A DNA stretch of 64,000 bases from GCA-2746795 sp963747345. Its GTDB lineage: Bacteria > Chloroflexota > Anaerolineae > Promineifilales > Promineifilaceae. Below the pieces are notes generated by a model that was given only the letters and a program-made list of their open reading frames with translations, made no database searches and was not told the DNA's origin. Shown piece after piece: positions 25,315 through 35,985 of the stretch. The DNA lies in NCBI GenBank assembly GCA_963747345.1, contig CAVVFA010000002.1:1-64000 (forward strand), read 5' to 3'. A program made the position numbers and the translations under genes. Position 1 is the first letter of the stretch; each line of letters opens with the position of its first letter.

Positions 25315-28056
25315 ATGCAGATCGATCACATATGGCATACTGAATCCGTCGAAAACAGTCTGAGCGCCCTAAACAGCAGCATAGACCAGGGTCTCTCCGA
25401 AAGCGAAGTGCAAGCCCGCCAGGCACAATTTGGCCTCAACGAACTCGTTGAAAAAGGGGGTAAACATCCTCTGAAACTGCTTTGGGAACAGGTCAGCAGC
25501 GTCATGGTGCTCATCCTCATTGTGGCGGCGGTGGTTTCCGCTTTTCTGGGCAAAACCACAGAAGCGGTGGCCATCGGCGCGATTGTGGTGCTGTTTGTCA
25601 TCCTCGGTTTCGTGCAGGAATATCGTGCCGAACAGGCGATGGCCGCCTTGAAAAAACTGGCTGTGCCGGTGGTGCGCGTGCGCCGCGGTGGCAAGTTGGT
25701 GGAACTGTCGGCTGTGCAACTGGTACCCGGCGACATCATTCTGCTGGAAGCGGGCAACGCCATTCCGGCGGACGCGCGTGTGGTAGAAAGTGCCAACTTG
25801 CGCGTCCAAGAATCGGCGCTCACAGGCGAATCTGAGGCGGTGGAAAAACAAACGGCCGTTCTCGACAAATCAGACTTGCCCCTCGGTGACCGGCTCAACA
25901 TGCTCTACATGGGCACCAACGTCACCTATGGCCGGGGAACGGCCGTTATCACCGCCACCGGCATGAATACCGAACTGGGTAAAATCGCCACCCTTATTCA
26001 AGGTGTCAAAGATTCCCCCACACCCCTGCAAAAACAGCTCGACGGCGTGGGTAAAATGCTGGCGCTTGCGGGTGTGGCTGTGGCCGCCCTGGTTCTGCTT
26101 ATTGGCGTATGGTCGGGCGAATCGTGGGAAGAAATGTTCTTAACGGCCGTTTCCGTGGCCGTCGCCGTGGTGCCAGAAGGCTTACCCGCCGTCGTTACCA
26201 TCACCCTGGCGTTGGGCGCACAGCGCATGTTGCGCCGCAGTGCCCTCATTCGCAAACTGCCCGCCGTCGAAACGCTCGGTTCCGTCACCGTCATTTGCTC
26301 CGACAAAACCGGCACGCTCACCATCAACCGCATGACCGTCACCGTCATTGATGTGGCCGGACATTTTCTGGAACTGGCGGGAACCGATGAACACGCGGCA
26401 TCCTACCTTAAATTAGCCGAGAACCCCGACGATTTGTTCGCCACCCGCCCCTCCGCCATCGGCCTGACGCTGGCGGCTGGCGCCCTGTGCAACGATGCCT
26501 CCGTTAATCCCGACCCCGAAACTGGCCGATATACCGTCATGGGTGATCCCACGGAAGGCGCTCTGCTGGTAGCGGCCCAGCAGGCAGGCGTTTCCCGACG
26601 CGGTCTGGAAGCCGTGCTGCCCCGCGTCGCCGAACTGCCCTTCGACTCTGAACGCAAGCGCATGACGACGGTGCATCAACTGGCGGCCAACGCCGACCTG
26701 TTACCGGCGGCTGTGCGGGCCTTGCCCGGTACTGATTCCCCTTACGTGGCTCTGACCAAAGGGGCAGTGGATGGCATGTTGGCGCTTGCCACCCAGGTGT
26801 GGGATGGTAATCAGCCGGTGCCGATGGATGAGTTCTGGCATACGCGCATTGACATTGCCAACAGTGAGATGGCGCAAAAAGGGATGCGGGTGCTGGGGCT
26901 GGCTCTGCAACGGCTGGAGAATCTGGATGAACCGCTGGAGCAAAATCTAACCTTTATTGGCCTGGTGGGCATGATTGACCCGCCGCGTCCGGAAGTGAAA
27001 ACGGCCGTTGCCACCGCCAAAACCGCTGGCATCCGCCCCATCATGATCACCGGCGATCATCCCTTGACCGCCCGCTTTATCGCCCACGATCTGGGAATTA
27101 GTGAAAACGGCCGTGTCAAAACCGGTCAAAATCTGGACCAGATGACACCAGAAGAACTTGTCGAAGCGGTCAACGATGTATCGATTTTTGCCCGCGTTTC
27201 GCCGGAACATAAACTGCGTATCGTGGAAGCCTTGCAAGCACAGGGTCAGGTTGTAGCCATGACCGGCGACGGTGTGAACGATTCACCAGCTCTGCGCAAA
27301 GCCGACATTGGCGTCGCCATGGGCATCACCGGTACCGATGTATCCAAAGAAGCCTCAGAAATGGTGCTGCTGGATGATAACTTTGCCACCATCATCGCCG
27401 CCGTAGAAGAGGGGCGGGTCATCTTCGACAACATCCGCCGCTTCGTCAAGTTTTCTATTGCCGGTAATGTGGGCAAGGTGCTGGTGATGCTGCTGACGCC
27501 TTTCATTGGCATTGCCGTGGCCATGGAGCCATTGCAACTGCTCTGGCTAAACCTGCTCACCGATGGTCTTTTGGGCTTGGGCTTAGGTGTGGAACCGGCG
27601 GAAAAAGGCATTATGAACAAGCCACCGCGCCAGCCGCAGGCCAGCCTGTTCAATGAAGGCTTAGGCCGTCAAATCATCTGGATTGGCGTGTTTATCGGGC
27701 TGGTGGCGTTGGCTGTGGTCTATGCCTTCTACGATCCGGCCTATCCGGAAGACCAGACGTGGCAGACGATGCTGTTTACGACGCTGGCCTTTTTGCAGGT
27801 GGGGCAGGCATTGGCGTCGCGTTCCAGCCGGGAATCTTTCTTTACGCTGGGCTGGCGCACGAACTCCACGCTGTTGTGGTTGGTGCTGGTGGTGATTTTG
27901 CTGCAACTGCTAGTTATTTATCTGCCGGTGTTAGAGAGTTTCTTTCATGTAGATCCTCTTTCGCTACCAGAACTGCTCATCTGCGTATTGGTAGGTAGTC
28001 TGGCTTTTTGGGCGATTGAGTTGGAGAAATGGTGGCTGAGACGGAACGGCCGTTAA
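25315..28056 (+). CDS. P-type Ca2+/cation-transporting ATPase (P2A-like)
   Basis: About 913 residues; the ATG at 25315 fits AGGTGAAC better than the in-frame GTG at 25309. In order there are an N-terminal cation-ATPase domain, the actuator loop ALTGESEAVEKQ (TGES) and the membrane-helix-4 site VAVVPEGLPAVVTITLALG. Next come the phosphorylation motif CSDKTGTLTINRM, the nucleotide-binding motif KGAVDGML, the MTGDGVNDSPALRKADIG hinge and six C-terminal helices (LLWLNLLTDGLLGLGLG). These features match PMR1/SERCA-like Ca2+ exporters; Mn2+ is also possible. It is intact. The final palindrome (28045) supplies the last residues NGR and the T of the stop codon. The AI-2E transporter gene follows by 4 bp. 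Confidence 0.9.
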   Translation: MQIDHIWHTESVENSLSALNSSIDQGLSESEVQARQAQFGLNELVEKGGKHPLKLLWEQVSSVMVLILIVAAVVSAFLGKTTEAVAIGAIVVLFVILGFVQEYRAEQAMAALKKLAVPVVRVRRGGKLVELSAVQLVPGDIILLEAGNAIPADARVVESANLRVQESALTGESEAVEKQTAVLDKSDLPLGDRLNMLYMGTNVTYGRGTAVITATGMNTELGKIATLIQGVKDSPTPLQKQLDGVGKMLALAGVAVAALVLLIGVWSGESWEEMFLTAVSVAVAVVPEGLPAVVTITLALGAQRMLRRSALIRKLPAVETLGSVTVICSDKTGTLTINRMTVTVIDVAGHFLELAGTDEHAASYLKLAENPDDLFATRPSAIGLTLAAGALCNDASVNPDPETGRYTVMGDPTEGALLVAAQQAGVSRRGLEAVLPRVAELPFDSERKRMTTVHQLAANADLLPAAVRALPGTDSPYVALTKGAVDGMLALATQVWDGNQPVPMDEFWHTRIDIANSEMAQKGMRVLGLALQRLENLDEPLEQNLTFIGLVGMIDPPRPEVKTAVATAKTAGIRPIMITGDHPLTARFIAHDLGISENGRVKTGQNLDQMTPEELVEAVNDVSIFARVSPEHKLRIVEALQAQGQVVAMTGDGVNDSPALRKADIGVAMGITGTDVSKEASEMVLLDDNFATIIAAVEEGRVIFDNIRRFVKFSIAGNVGKVLVMLLTPFIGIAVAMEPLQLLWLNLLTDGLLGLGLGVEPAEKGIMNKPPRQPQASLFNEGLGRQIIWIGVFIGLVALAVVYAFYDPAYPEDQTWQTMLFTTLAFLQVGQALASRSSRESFFTLGWRTNSTLLWLVLVVILLQLLVIYLPVLESFFHVDPLSLPELLICVLVGSLAFWAIELEKWWLRRNGR

Positions 28057-28060
28057 AACA

Positions 28061-29062
28061 ATGATAAAAAACATGACCCTTCTTCAGGGTTTTCTCTTTG
28101 TGCTTGCCATAATTGGCGTTATCGTGCTGGCGGTCTTCACGGCGCCAATGTGGCAAGCCTTGTTGGTGGCCGGTATTTTGGCTTATCTGCTCAACCCCCT
28201 GGTTAATCGGCTGGTAGCCCGTTGGCCGGGCAAACGTGGTCTGGCCACCCTGCTAATCTACACCCTGATCGTTCTGATCATTTTAGGCACACTGTCAGCG
28301 GTGGGGGCGTTGATTTGGGGACAGGTGCCAGAATGGGCACAAGATTTGGAAACAGCTTTAAACCAATTGGGATTATGGATAGGACGGCCGTTTGTCTTTA
28401 TGGGGTTCAGGCTCCATCCTGAGGTGCTGTTGGCATATGTGCAGCGCTTGGCCAGTAATTCCATGACAGCATTGCCCATTGGTTCTGGCTGGCTGGGCAG
28501 TGTTGGCGAAAACTTACTCTGGAGCCTGGTTGTATTGGTGAGCCTGTTTTATTTGATGCGGGACGGTCCCCAAATCCCGCCGAAAATCATTGCTCTCCTG
28601 CCACCGGAAAAGCAGGAAGACGGCCGTTATCTTTTTGCTGAACTCGATACCATCTGGCGCATTTCTCTGCGCGTACAGCTTATTATCTTCGCCATTATCG
28701 CAGTCCTTTTTGTGGCCAGCACCAGCTTGATTCTCTGGCTGTTTTACCTCGGCTGGCTGCCGCTCTCCCCGATTGGTCTGATCATTCTGATCATCGTCGT
28801 CTACGCAGGCATCCAGCAAATCGACAATCTTTGGCTGCGGCCGCAATACATGGGCCATGCCCTGAAACTGCATCCCGGCATCGTGGTGGTGGCGCTGATT
28901 TCGGCGCTGGCGCTGACCGGTATTCTGGGCGCTATTATCGTGGTGCCAGTATTGGCCAGCCTGAAGGTTATAGCACTGTATGCCTATGACAAGGCGAAGG
29001 AAAAGCCAACATTGTTTCACGACAATGAAGAAGACGCTCAGATGCCCCTTGCCCCAGAATAA
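28061..29062 (+). CDS. AI-2E family transporter (PerM/YdiK/TqsA-like)
   Basis: A 333-residue protein with about eight hydrophobic helices. The family pattern starts with FVLAIIGVIVLAVFTAPMWQALLVAGILAYLLNPLV, has a less hydrophobic middle (residues 75-140) and then paired helices ending VVALISALALTGILGAIIVVPVLASLKVI. Family members include putative AI-2 exporters and Na+/H+ antiporters, so the substrate cannot be inferred from the fold. It starts 4 bp after the ATPase stop, where the palindrome lies, and no separate ribosome binding site is obvious. Expression probably depends on coupling to the ATPase gene. Confidence 0.85.
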   Translation: MIKNMTLLQGFLFVLAIIGVIVLAVFTAPMWQALLVAGILAYLLNPLVNRLVARWPGKRGLATLLIYTLIVLIILGTLSAVGALIWGQVPEWAQDLETALNQLGLWIGRPFVFMGFRLHPEVLLAYVQRLASNSMTALPIGSGWLGSVGENLLWSLVVLVSLFYLMRDGPQIPPKIIALLPPEKQEDGRYLFAELDTIWRISLRVQLIIFAIIAVLFVASTSLILWLFYLGWLPLSPIGLIILIIVVYAGIQQIDNLWLRPQYMGHALKLHPGIVVVALISALALTGILGAIIVVPVLASLKVIALYAYDKAKEKPTLFHDNEEDAQMPLAPE

Positions 29063-29147
29063 ACCCTGTACTCTCCACAAGACTATCTTTTTAAAATTTA
29101 GAATTGCGTTGTGCGTTTGTAATCACCCATAAATAAGCGCTCCGTTC

Positions 29148-29190
29148 GTAGTGCCGACTTTAGTCGGTTGCCCGCTAAAGCGGGCACTAC
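29148..29190. repeat. Cruciform-forming intergenic repeat (GTAGTGC ends)
   Basis: The terminal arms GTAGTGC and GCACTAC enclose two perfect small palindromic hairpins, CGACTTTAGTCG (29155-29166) and CCCGCTAAAGCGGG (29171-29184), giving a three-way-junction shape. It lies between the convergent AI-2E and APC genes. Similar elements are familiar to me as dispersed repeats in Chloroflexota genomes; only one copy is in this window. Confidence 0.75.
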
Positions 29191-29230
29191 AAACCGGGAA
29201 GCCACTTCTTTAGCTGGTCTTTTGAGTAAA

Positions 29231-31115
29231 TCAACGGCGCAAATACCAGGGGATACTGATGATGACAATGCGCTCGTCGCCGCGCAGGAGCAGCAGCATA
29301 CGCAAAGATTCGGCACGTTGTTTGTGCAGAAAATAGTGATACCAGCGTGCCTCCACCAGTTCAGAAATGACCACCGCAATCTGGCGATCTGGATTCTCGT
29401 CTTTCACTTTCAAAATGTAATCAATGAGTGGCCCAAAAACCCGCCGGTAAGGGGATTCGAGAACGACCAGTTCTGGAGGCGTTTCCATTCCGGCCGTTTT
29501 TGCCGGTACAGTCACATACTTTTCCCATTGAGCTTGAATGCTGAGTGTCTCTTCTGGCACGCTGACCTGCACCCCATAAACGTTGGGGGAAAGTTTAATC
29601 GCAAACCGTAACGCTTTGCGGCTCATCTTGCTCCAGCCGCGCAAGGGGACAATGACGATGGGCGGCTGGATATGGGTTACATCTAGTGGCTCATACGAGG
29701 TCACTTCACGCGCGACTGTGGTGTAATGCCGTTTTATCGCCAAAAAGGTGACGAGCATAAGTGGCAGCATCAGCAAGGTAATCCAGGCCCCATGTGAAAA
29801 TTTGGCAACCAGGATGACGATGAGGGTAACGGCCGTTGCCATCGCGCCCACCCCATTCACCACCATATTGCGCCGGGCATGTGCGCCGCCCACCCGCCGC
29901 CAATGAGCAACCATACCCGTCTGTGACAAGGTAAACGCCAGAAACGCCCCCACCGCAAACAGCGGAATCAGATGGTCGGTAATGCCGCGAAAGACAACCA
30001 ACAGCAAACCGGAAATCAATGCCAGGGAGATGATGCCCTGGGAAAAGGCCAGCCGCCGCCCTCGTGAAGCGAAGGAATTGGGCAGGAAACCATCATAGGC
30101 CATTATCCGGCACAGGCGCGGAAAGCCAGCAAAACCGGTGTTGGCAGAAAGAGCCAGCACCGCCAGGATGGCAGCGATGGTGACATAGTAAAACCAGTTC
30201 CGGCCCACTACCGCCGCGACCAGTTGTGACAGAATGCTCTGGTATCCTGCCTGTCCAGGTACCGTGGCGGCAATATCATACGCTTGCACCAGATAGGCGA
30301 TACCGGCTAAGGAGATGCACAAGATAGCAATGATGATGGACAGGGTGCGGCGGGCGTGAAAAGCAGTCGGTTCCTGAAAAGCCGTTACCCCATTGCTGAC
30401 GGCCTCCACGCCGGTCATCGCAGTACAACCGCTGGCGAACGCCTGCATTAACAGCCATAAACTGACGGTGGTAACGGCCGTTGGCGGCAGTGGCGGCGCG
30501 ATTACAGCTACCGGATTCCCCCCACTCAGGAGTGTTTTCACCACGCCGATGGCGATGACTATAAACAGACAGCCCACAAATAAATAGGTGGGAATCACAA
30601 AAGCCAACCCCGATTCACGTGTGCCGCGCAGGTTAACCAGAGCAATGCCAGCCAGGATGAGCAGACAGAGAGCCAGCGTGTAGGGCTGTAAGGCGGGTAT
30701 GGCTGAAACCAATGCCCCCACTCCGGCAGAAATACCTACTGCTACCACCAAAATATAATCAAGCAGTAAAGCGGCGGCAGCCAACAGCCCAAACCGTTCG
30801 CCCAGGTTTTCGCGGGCAACGGTATAGGAGCCGCCTCCTTTGGGGTAGGCGGTAATGGTTTGGCGGTATGAGAACGTAGACGATCAGCAAGATGCCGATG
30901 ATGATGCCGCTAATGGGGCCGATATAGTGGATGCCCAACGCGCCCAGCGGAATGAGCAGTGTCAGCGCCGCTTCTGGCCCGTAGGACGCTGAACCGAGCG
31001 CATCCAGACCCAGCATGGGAATACCTGCCAGAACGCCGACGCGCTGCCCTTCTTCTTCGTGTGAAGTCAGCGGTTTACCAAGGAGAAGATCGGTGAATTG
31101 CGTGAAGCGAGACAT
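29231..31115 (-). CDS. APC-superfamily amino acid permease with C-terminal soluble domain, frame broken near 30870
   Basis: The N-terminal part (MSRFTQFTDLLLGKPLTSHEEEGQRV, GLDALGSASYGPEAAL) carries the family signature of helix 1. Near 30870 one base is missing; the frame then continues SYRQTITAYPKGGGSYTVAREN and through the remaining helices (ISAGVGALVSAIPAL, GVEAVSNGVTAF, LSANTGFAGFPRL). After twelve helices a soluble 130-residue tail follows (PPIVIVPLRGWSKMSRKALRFAIKLS), like that of the large YdeG/KtrAB-like APC permeases with a regulatory domain. The substrate is an amino acid or a cation-amino acid pair, unspecified. The start at 31115 has no clear Shine-Dalgarno sequence. Palindromes encode ATAVTL and TTAVTT. 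Confidence 0.82.
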
Positions 31116-31254
31116 AGGAGGTAGCCACAAAAGTTGAAAGAACGGTAATGCAATCTATTGTAGCGATTGATAGGTGAGAGGCAAAAAGGTTGAGGGATAC
31201 AACCTGCCTCCACTGTTTTGCGATAGAAGATGTGGTGGTAGCCAAAAACGGCCG

Positions 31255-31890
31255 TTACTTGTCAAAGAACGGCCGTTTCTCCCCCCGCCACACCGAAAAC
31301 ACCACTGGTACGCGGCCGATATGGTTGGCATCCATTTCCGCCACAGGCAAGTCCTCCTCCGCAAACCAGGCCACGTCCAGCACCTCCTGTTTGTGTGAGC
31401 CGTTCCCCATTTCGTGCCCGTCAACCAGCTTGCCCATGAACACAAACTGGTACAAATGATGCCGTGAGTGACCACCCCACAAGCGGGAATCAAACACTCC
31501 GGCCAATCCCACTATGTCACACGTCATGCCCGTTTCTTCATGAAATTCACGGGCGGCTCCGGCGGCGGCCGTTTCGCCGACTTCCAAAGCGCCACCCGGC
31601 ATGGCCCATAAATTATTGTCGGCGCGTTTGATGAGGGCTAAACGGCCGTTATCATCAAACACCGCACAGTCCGCCACCGCAAACGGAGTTGGTCTGGACA
31701 GCACCGTACTGCGCAGCGGCTCCAACTCCGCCACGTCTACCCCATCCGCCAGTGCCAGCATCTCCATACCAATCGTTTGCAGCTTCAAGTACCGATCCTG
31801 AGCATACACATCCTGCTCATAATGCTGCCCAAACACCACCATCTCCAAAATCTGATTTGCCCACAACGCTAAATTCTTTGCTGAACTCAT
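31255..31890 (-). CDS. Nudix hydrolase with N-terminal helical domain
   Basis: 211 residues, starting after GGAGGGAAATAA. An N-terminal helical region (about 1-65, LALWANQILEMVVFGQHYEQDVYAQDRY) of the Nudix_N type precedes a Nudix domain with the box GGALEVGETAAAGAAREFHEETGM. The Arg, both Glu pairs and the Gly of the motif are present. Members hydrolyse nucleoside diphosphate derivatives; close relatives act on ADP-ribose or CDP-choline-like substrates, but none can be assigned here. The stop codon TAA shares two bases with one palindrome (31247), another encodes KRPFF (31268) and a third encodes DNGRLA (31641), a dense cluster for a small gene. Confidence 0.85.
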   Translation of the reverse strand: MSSAKNLALWANQILEMVVFGQHYEQDVYAQDRYLKLQTIGMEMLALADGVDVAELEPLRSTVLSRPTPFAVADCAVFDDNGRLALIKRADNNLWAMPGGALEVGETAAAGAAREFHEETGMTCDIVGLAGVFDSRLWGGHSRHHLYQFVFMGKLVDGHEMGNGSHKQEVLDVAWFAEEDLPVAEMDANHIGRVPVVFSVWRGEKRPFFDK

Positions 31891-32040
31891 TTATTTCCCT
31901 CCGCGTCCTTCGCGCCTCCGTAGTTAAAATCTTTAAACCAAACTTAGCACAAAACCACAGCTTAAAATCTACGAAACGTTTATGGTTGCCCCCCTTAAGC
32001 CGTGCTAGAATTATCGGTCGGCTGTAAATCTCTAGAGATT

Positions 32041-32100
32041 GGAGACTAGAGATTGGAGATTGGTTCGCAAAGAATCTCCAATCTCTAATCTCCAGTCTCC
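32041..32100. repeat. GAGATTGGAG-type intergenic hairpin upstream of uvrA
   Basis: The left arm (32041-32061, GGAGACTAGAGATTGGAGATT) pairs with the right arm (32073-32100), which carries one extra 7-bp unit (ATCTCCA). It is built of GAGATT/AATCTC units like the hairpin at 62277-62315. It ends 15 bp before the uvrA start. Confidence 0.8.
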
Positions 32101-32115
32101 TCAACAGGAAACTGA

Positions 32116-35008
32116 ATGACTCTCAACAAAATCATCGTGCGTGGCGCACGCGAACACAACCTCAAAAACGTCACCGTCGAAATTCCGCGCGACAAACTCG
32201 TCGTACTCACCGGCATCTCCGGCTCCGGCAAATCCTCCCTGGCCTTCGACACCATCTTCGCCGAAGGCCAGCGCCGCTACGTCGAATCCCTTTCCGCCTA
32301 CGCCCGCCAATTCCTCGGCCAGATGGAAAAACCAGACGTAGACCAGATAGAAGGACTCAGCCCGGCCGTTTCCATCGACCAGAAAGGCGTCAGCCACAAT
32401 CCGCGCTCCACCGTTGGCACCGTCACCGAAATCTACGACTACTTGCGTCTGCTTTTTGCTCGCGTAGGCACACCCCACTGCCCCGAATGCGGCCGCCCCG
32501 TCAGCCCGCAGTCGGCTGAGCAAATTGTGGAAAACGTGCTCAACATGCCCCAAAACAGCCGCATCCAGGTGTTAGCGCCGCTTGATTCGTGACCGCAAAG
32601 GACAGCATCTCGGCATCTTCGACGATGTGCGTAAAGCCGGTTTCGTGCGTGTGCGCGTGAATGGGGAACTGCGCCAGGTAGACGAAGAAATCGAACTCGA
32701 CCGTTACAAAAACCACAGCATCGAAGCCGTAGTAGACCGCCTCATCATTCGCTACGCACGTAACGACAACAGCGAAGAAGCCAAAGCCGACCGCACGCGC
32801 CTCACCGATTCCATCGAGACGGCGCTCACGCTGGGCAGCGGCATCGTCATCATCAACGATGTCACGGAGCGCGACAACCAGATCGACCATCTCTACTCCG
32901 AGCATCTCTACTGCCCGTATGATGGTACCAGTATTCCTGAAATTGAGCCGCGCACTTTCAGCTTCAACAGCCCGCACGGCGCTTGCCCCGATTGTCAGGG
33001 TCTCGGCACCAAAAAAGAGCTGGACGACGACCTTATCGTGCCCAACAAAGAGATGACATTGGCCGATGGCGCCATCATCGGCTGGCCGACCGACGACAAA
33101 GCTGGCTACTACTGGCAGCTCCTCAAAGCCACCGCCGACCACTTCAAAATTCCCACCAAAGTGCCCGTCAGTCAACTCACCTCTGCCCAAATGCACATCC
33201 TGCTCCACGGCAGCGGCGAAGAAACAGTGACCGTGACCTATGTCAACCGCGACAGCGATACCCGCCATTACCAAACCAAATACGAAGGTGTTGTGCCTAA
33301 TTTGTGGCGGCGCTACCACGAATCCACCTCCGATTATGTGCGTGATAAACTGGAAGGTTTCATGGTCAATCGCCCCTGTTCAACTTGTGCGGGTTCCCGG
33401 TTGCAGCCGGTGGCGCTGGGTGTCACCATTGACAGCACCAATATTGCCGATGTTACCCATTGGCCGGTGGCACGTTCTTTGCCCTGGGCAGAACGATTGC
33501 ATGAGGATGGAGTGTTGAGCGATCGCCAAAAGATGATCGCCAAACCCATCCTCAAGGAAATCCATGAACGACTGCAATTTATGATCAACGTGGGTCTGGA
33601 TTACCTGACGCTGGAGCGCACGGCTGGCACACTCAGCGGCGGTGAAGCCCAGCGTATTCGGCTGGCGACGCAGATTGGCAGTCAGTTAATGGGTGTGCTT
33701 TACGTGTTGGATGAACCATCGATTGGTCTGCACCAGCGAGATAATGCCCGCCTCATCCATACCCTGAAAGGGATGCGCGACCTGGGCAATACGGTGCTGG
33801 TGGTGGAGCATGACGAGGATACGATGCGCGCCGCCGATTGGATTGTTGATTTAGGGCCGGGCGCAGGTAAGCTGGGCGGCGAGATTGTGGCGGAAGGCAC
33901 GCCAGAACAGGTGGCCGCCAATGAAAAGTCGATTACTGGCGCGTATTTGAGCGGACGCATGAAGATTGAGGTGCCGCAGAAACGGCGCAAGGGGCATAAA
34001 GGGCAGGCGCTTATTGTGCGCCAGGCGCAGGAAAATAATCTGAAAAATGTTGATGTTGAGATTCCGTTGGGCAAGTTTGTCTGCATTACGGGTGTCAGCG
34101 GCAGTGGCAAAAGCTCTTTTTTGGTGGAAATCCTGAGTAAACGGTTGAACCAGCATTTCTATAAATCGAAGGAACTGCCGGGCAAACATGCCGGTATGGA
34201 GGGGCTGGAGCATCTGGACAAGGTGATTGAGATTGACCAAAGTCCGATTGGGCGCACGCCGCGCTCAAATCCGGCGACGTATGCCAATTTGTTCAACCCG
34301 ATCCGTGATTTATTTACCGGGATGCCGGAGAGTAAGGTTCGCGGTTACAAGGCGGGGCGCTTTAGCTTTAATGTGAAGGGTGGACGGTGTGAAGCCTGCC
34401 AGGGACAAGGGCAGAACCGCATTGAGATGCAGTTTTTGCCAGATATTTATGTGCCTTGCGATATTTGTCACGGCGCTCGTTATAATCGGGAAACGCTGCA
34501 AGTGACTTACAAGGGGCTGAATATTGCCCAGGTGTTGGATTTGAGTGTGGATGAGGCGCTGGCGTTTTTTGAAAACATTCCGACGATTCAACGGAAGCTG
34601 CACACGCTGGTGGAGGTGGGTTTGGGGTATATTCACCTGGGTCAGCCGGCACCGACGTTGAGCGGCGGTGAGGCGCAGCGCGTGAAGCTGAGCCGCGAGC
34701 TGTCGAAGATTGCTACGGGGCGCACGATGTATATTTTGGATGAGCCGTCGGTGGGTCTGCACAGCCATGATGTGGCGAAGCTGATTGTGGCGCTGAACCG
34801 GCTGGTGGATAAGGGGAATTCGGTGGTGATCATTGAGCATAATCTGGACATCATCAAGGTGGCGGATCATCTGATTGATATGGGGCCGGAAGGGGGCGAG
34901 CGCGGCGGTGAGATTGTGGCGGCGGGCACGCCGGAGCAGGTGGCGCAGGTGGAGGCGAGTTATACGGGGCAGTTTTTGAAGGCGTATTTGAATAGGAACG
35001 GCCGTTAA
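32116..35008 (+). CDS. uvrA: UvrA, excinuclease ABC subunit A, frame broken near 32581
   Basis: UvrA is the damage-recognition ATPase of nucleotide excision repair. The start at 32116 follows CAGGAAACTGA. Present are the first Walker A (TGISGSGKSSLAFDTI), the RRYVESLSAYARQFLGQMEKPDVD region, and zinc modules CPYDG..CPDCQGLG and CEACQGQG..CDICHGARYN. Both ABC signatures (TLSGGEAQRIRLATQIGS and TLSGGEAQRVKLSREL) and the second Walker A (TGVSGSGKSSFLVEIL) are also visible. At 32581 one extra T turns LAPLIRDRKG into a stop; removing it gives a single normal frame of about 964 residues. The last codons NGR and the stop overlap a palindrome (34997). A strong terminator follows. The break is almost surely a sequencing indel. 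Confidence 0.95.
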
Positions 35009-35067
35009 CTGCGGAGTACGTGGCGGCGCGGAGAGGTTGAGAGAGACGGACTTTGTTTTTAAATGGG

Positions 35068-35101
35068 AGGACGTGAAGGCCAATATCTTCACGTCCTTTT
35101 T
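35068..35101 (+). terminator. Rho-independent terminator of uvrA
   Basis: The arms AGGACGTGAAG (35068-35078) and CTTCACGTCCT (35087-35097) are followed by TTTTT. The leftward toxin relic begins immediately beyond, so it may serve both sides. Confidence 0.93.
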
Positions 35102-35103
35102 GA

Positions 35104-35513
35104 TTACACAGTAAATTTTGTAAATCCCTGCTCGTCAAAATGCTGGTCAAAAGCAAAATAATGCTCAATTCCTAATTCCCGCATGGCAGCAAAACTTACA
35201 CAATCCACGAGACTTAGTTGGCGGCGATTGGCTGCTAACATGCCAACATGCCTGGTTTGTGCAAGCCTTCATCAACCCATTTTACTGTAAGCACTGGAGT
35301 GGCACGTTTGCCTTGGAAATAAATTCACAACATGCTAAGCCTAAACGGCTTTGAATAGGGCGATGCTTTCGAGCAAAACATAGTTTGTACAGTAAAGTAT
35401 TGTGCTTTTCTTGTCCTAACAGTTCTAGCCAAATTTACGCTGGCTTGCTCTGGTGGACATCTTCGTCGATCTAAAATCGAGAGGAACGCTGATGTGTCTA
35501 CAAAAACTTTCAT
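35104..35513 (-). pseudogene. Decayed PIN-domain toxin (VapC-like)
   Basis: The start MKVFVDTSAFLSILD has the first acidic Asp of the PIN domain, and the end (NRRQLSLVDCVSFAAMREL followed by AFDQHFDEQGFTKF) has the last acidic residues and the typical PIN C-terminus. Between them the frame changes several times, for example to WLELLGQEKHNTLLY. The start codon overlaps the antitoxin stop (ATGA, 35510-35513), as in real TA operons. PIN toxins are ribonucleases. With repeated breaks this one is probably inactive, though indel errors may exaggerate the decay. Confidence 0.75.
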
Positions 35514-35770
35514 GTGCCAACTTCACCGTATATTTCAGCCAGATATTTATCGTGATTGGTTGATAAATCAGTGACATCTGAGTTGTAAATTCCCACAATT
35601 GTACAGCTTGTTTTCTTTTCTCAGCATGTGTTAGCTCATCGTGGTTCGGATTCAATGAGCAAATCAATGCTTTGGCGAATGAGTTCGGCTACTGAGATAT
35701 TGTACTCTGCCGCCATCTCTTTCAGTTGTTTGGACTGATCTTCGCGTATTTGAATTTGAGTTCGATACAT
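35510..35770 (-). pseudogene. Ribbon-helix-helix antitoxin partner of the PIN toxin, frame broken twice
   Basis: The ATG at 35770 follows GAGGTGCAA and reads MYRTQIQIREDQSKQLKEMA, then YNISVAELIRQSIDLLIESEP, an RHH DNA-binding domain that stops at 35636 after 44 codons. In the other two frames the usual antitoxin C-terminus continues as DELTHAEKRKQAVQL and then SDVTDLSTNHDKYLAEIYG, ending in the toxin's ATGA overlap. Two single-base breaks in about 85 codons suggest a relic or sequencing errors. A 44-residue truncated repressor could still bind DNA. Confidence 0.72.
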
Positions 35771-35985
35771 TTGCACCTCATTTTGCAAAAAGAGTGATTA
35801 CACATTTTGATATGTGATTACAGTGTAGCATGGGAGAACGGCCGTTTCAAGCCAATGTGTGTGCGGAGCGTAAAGTTTCAGCACTTATGTAAAGTTGTAA
35901 GTAGTGGAAGTGTCGGGGATTGGTCTACATTTACACCTGAATAGGTGGTTCATTTTTTTGAACCACCTATTCAGACAGGTACAAC

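Noticed and set aside
31817..32104. Leftward frame containing TTEARRTRRE between the Nudix gene and uvrA
   Set aside because: It translates a common intergenic repeat and the hairpin at 32041-32100; it has no family features.
32540..33319. Long leftward open frame opposite uvrA
   Set aside because: It is the complement of a strongly conserved gene with biased codons, a typical shadow frame.
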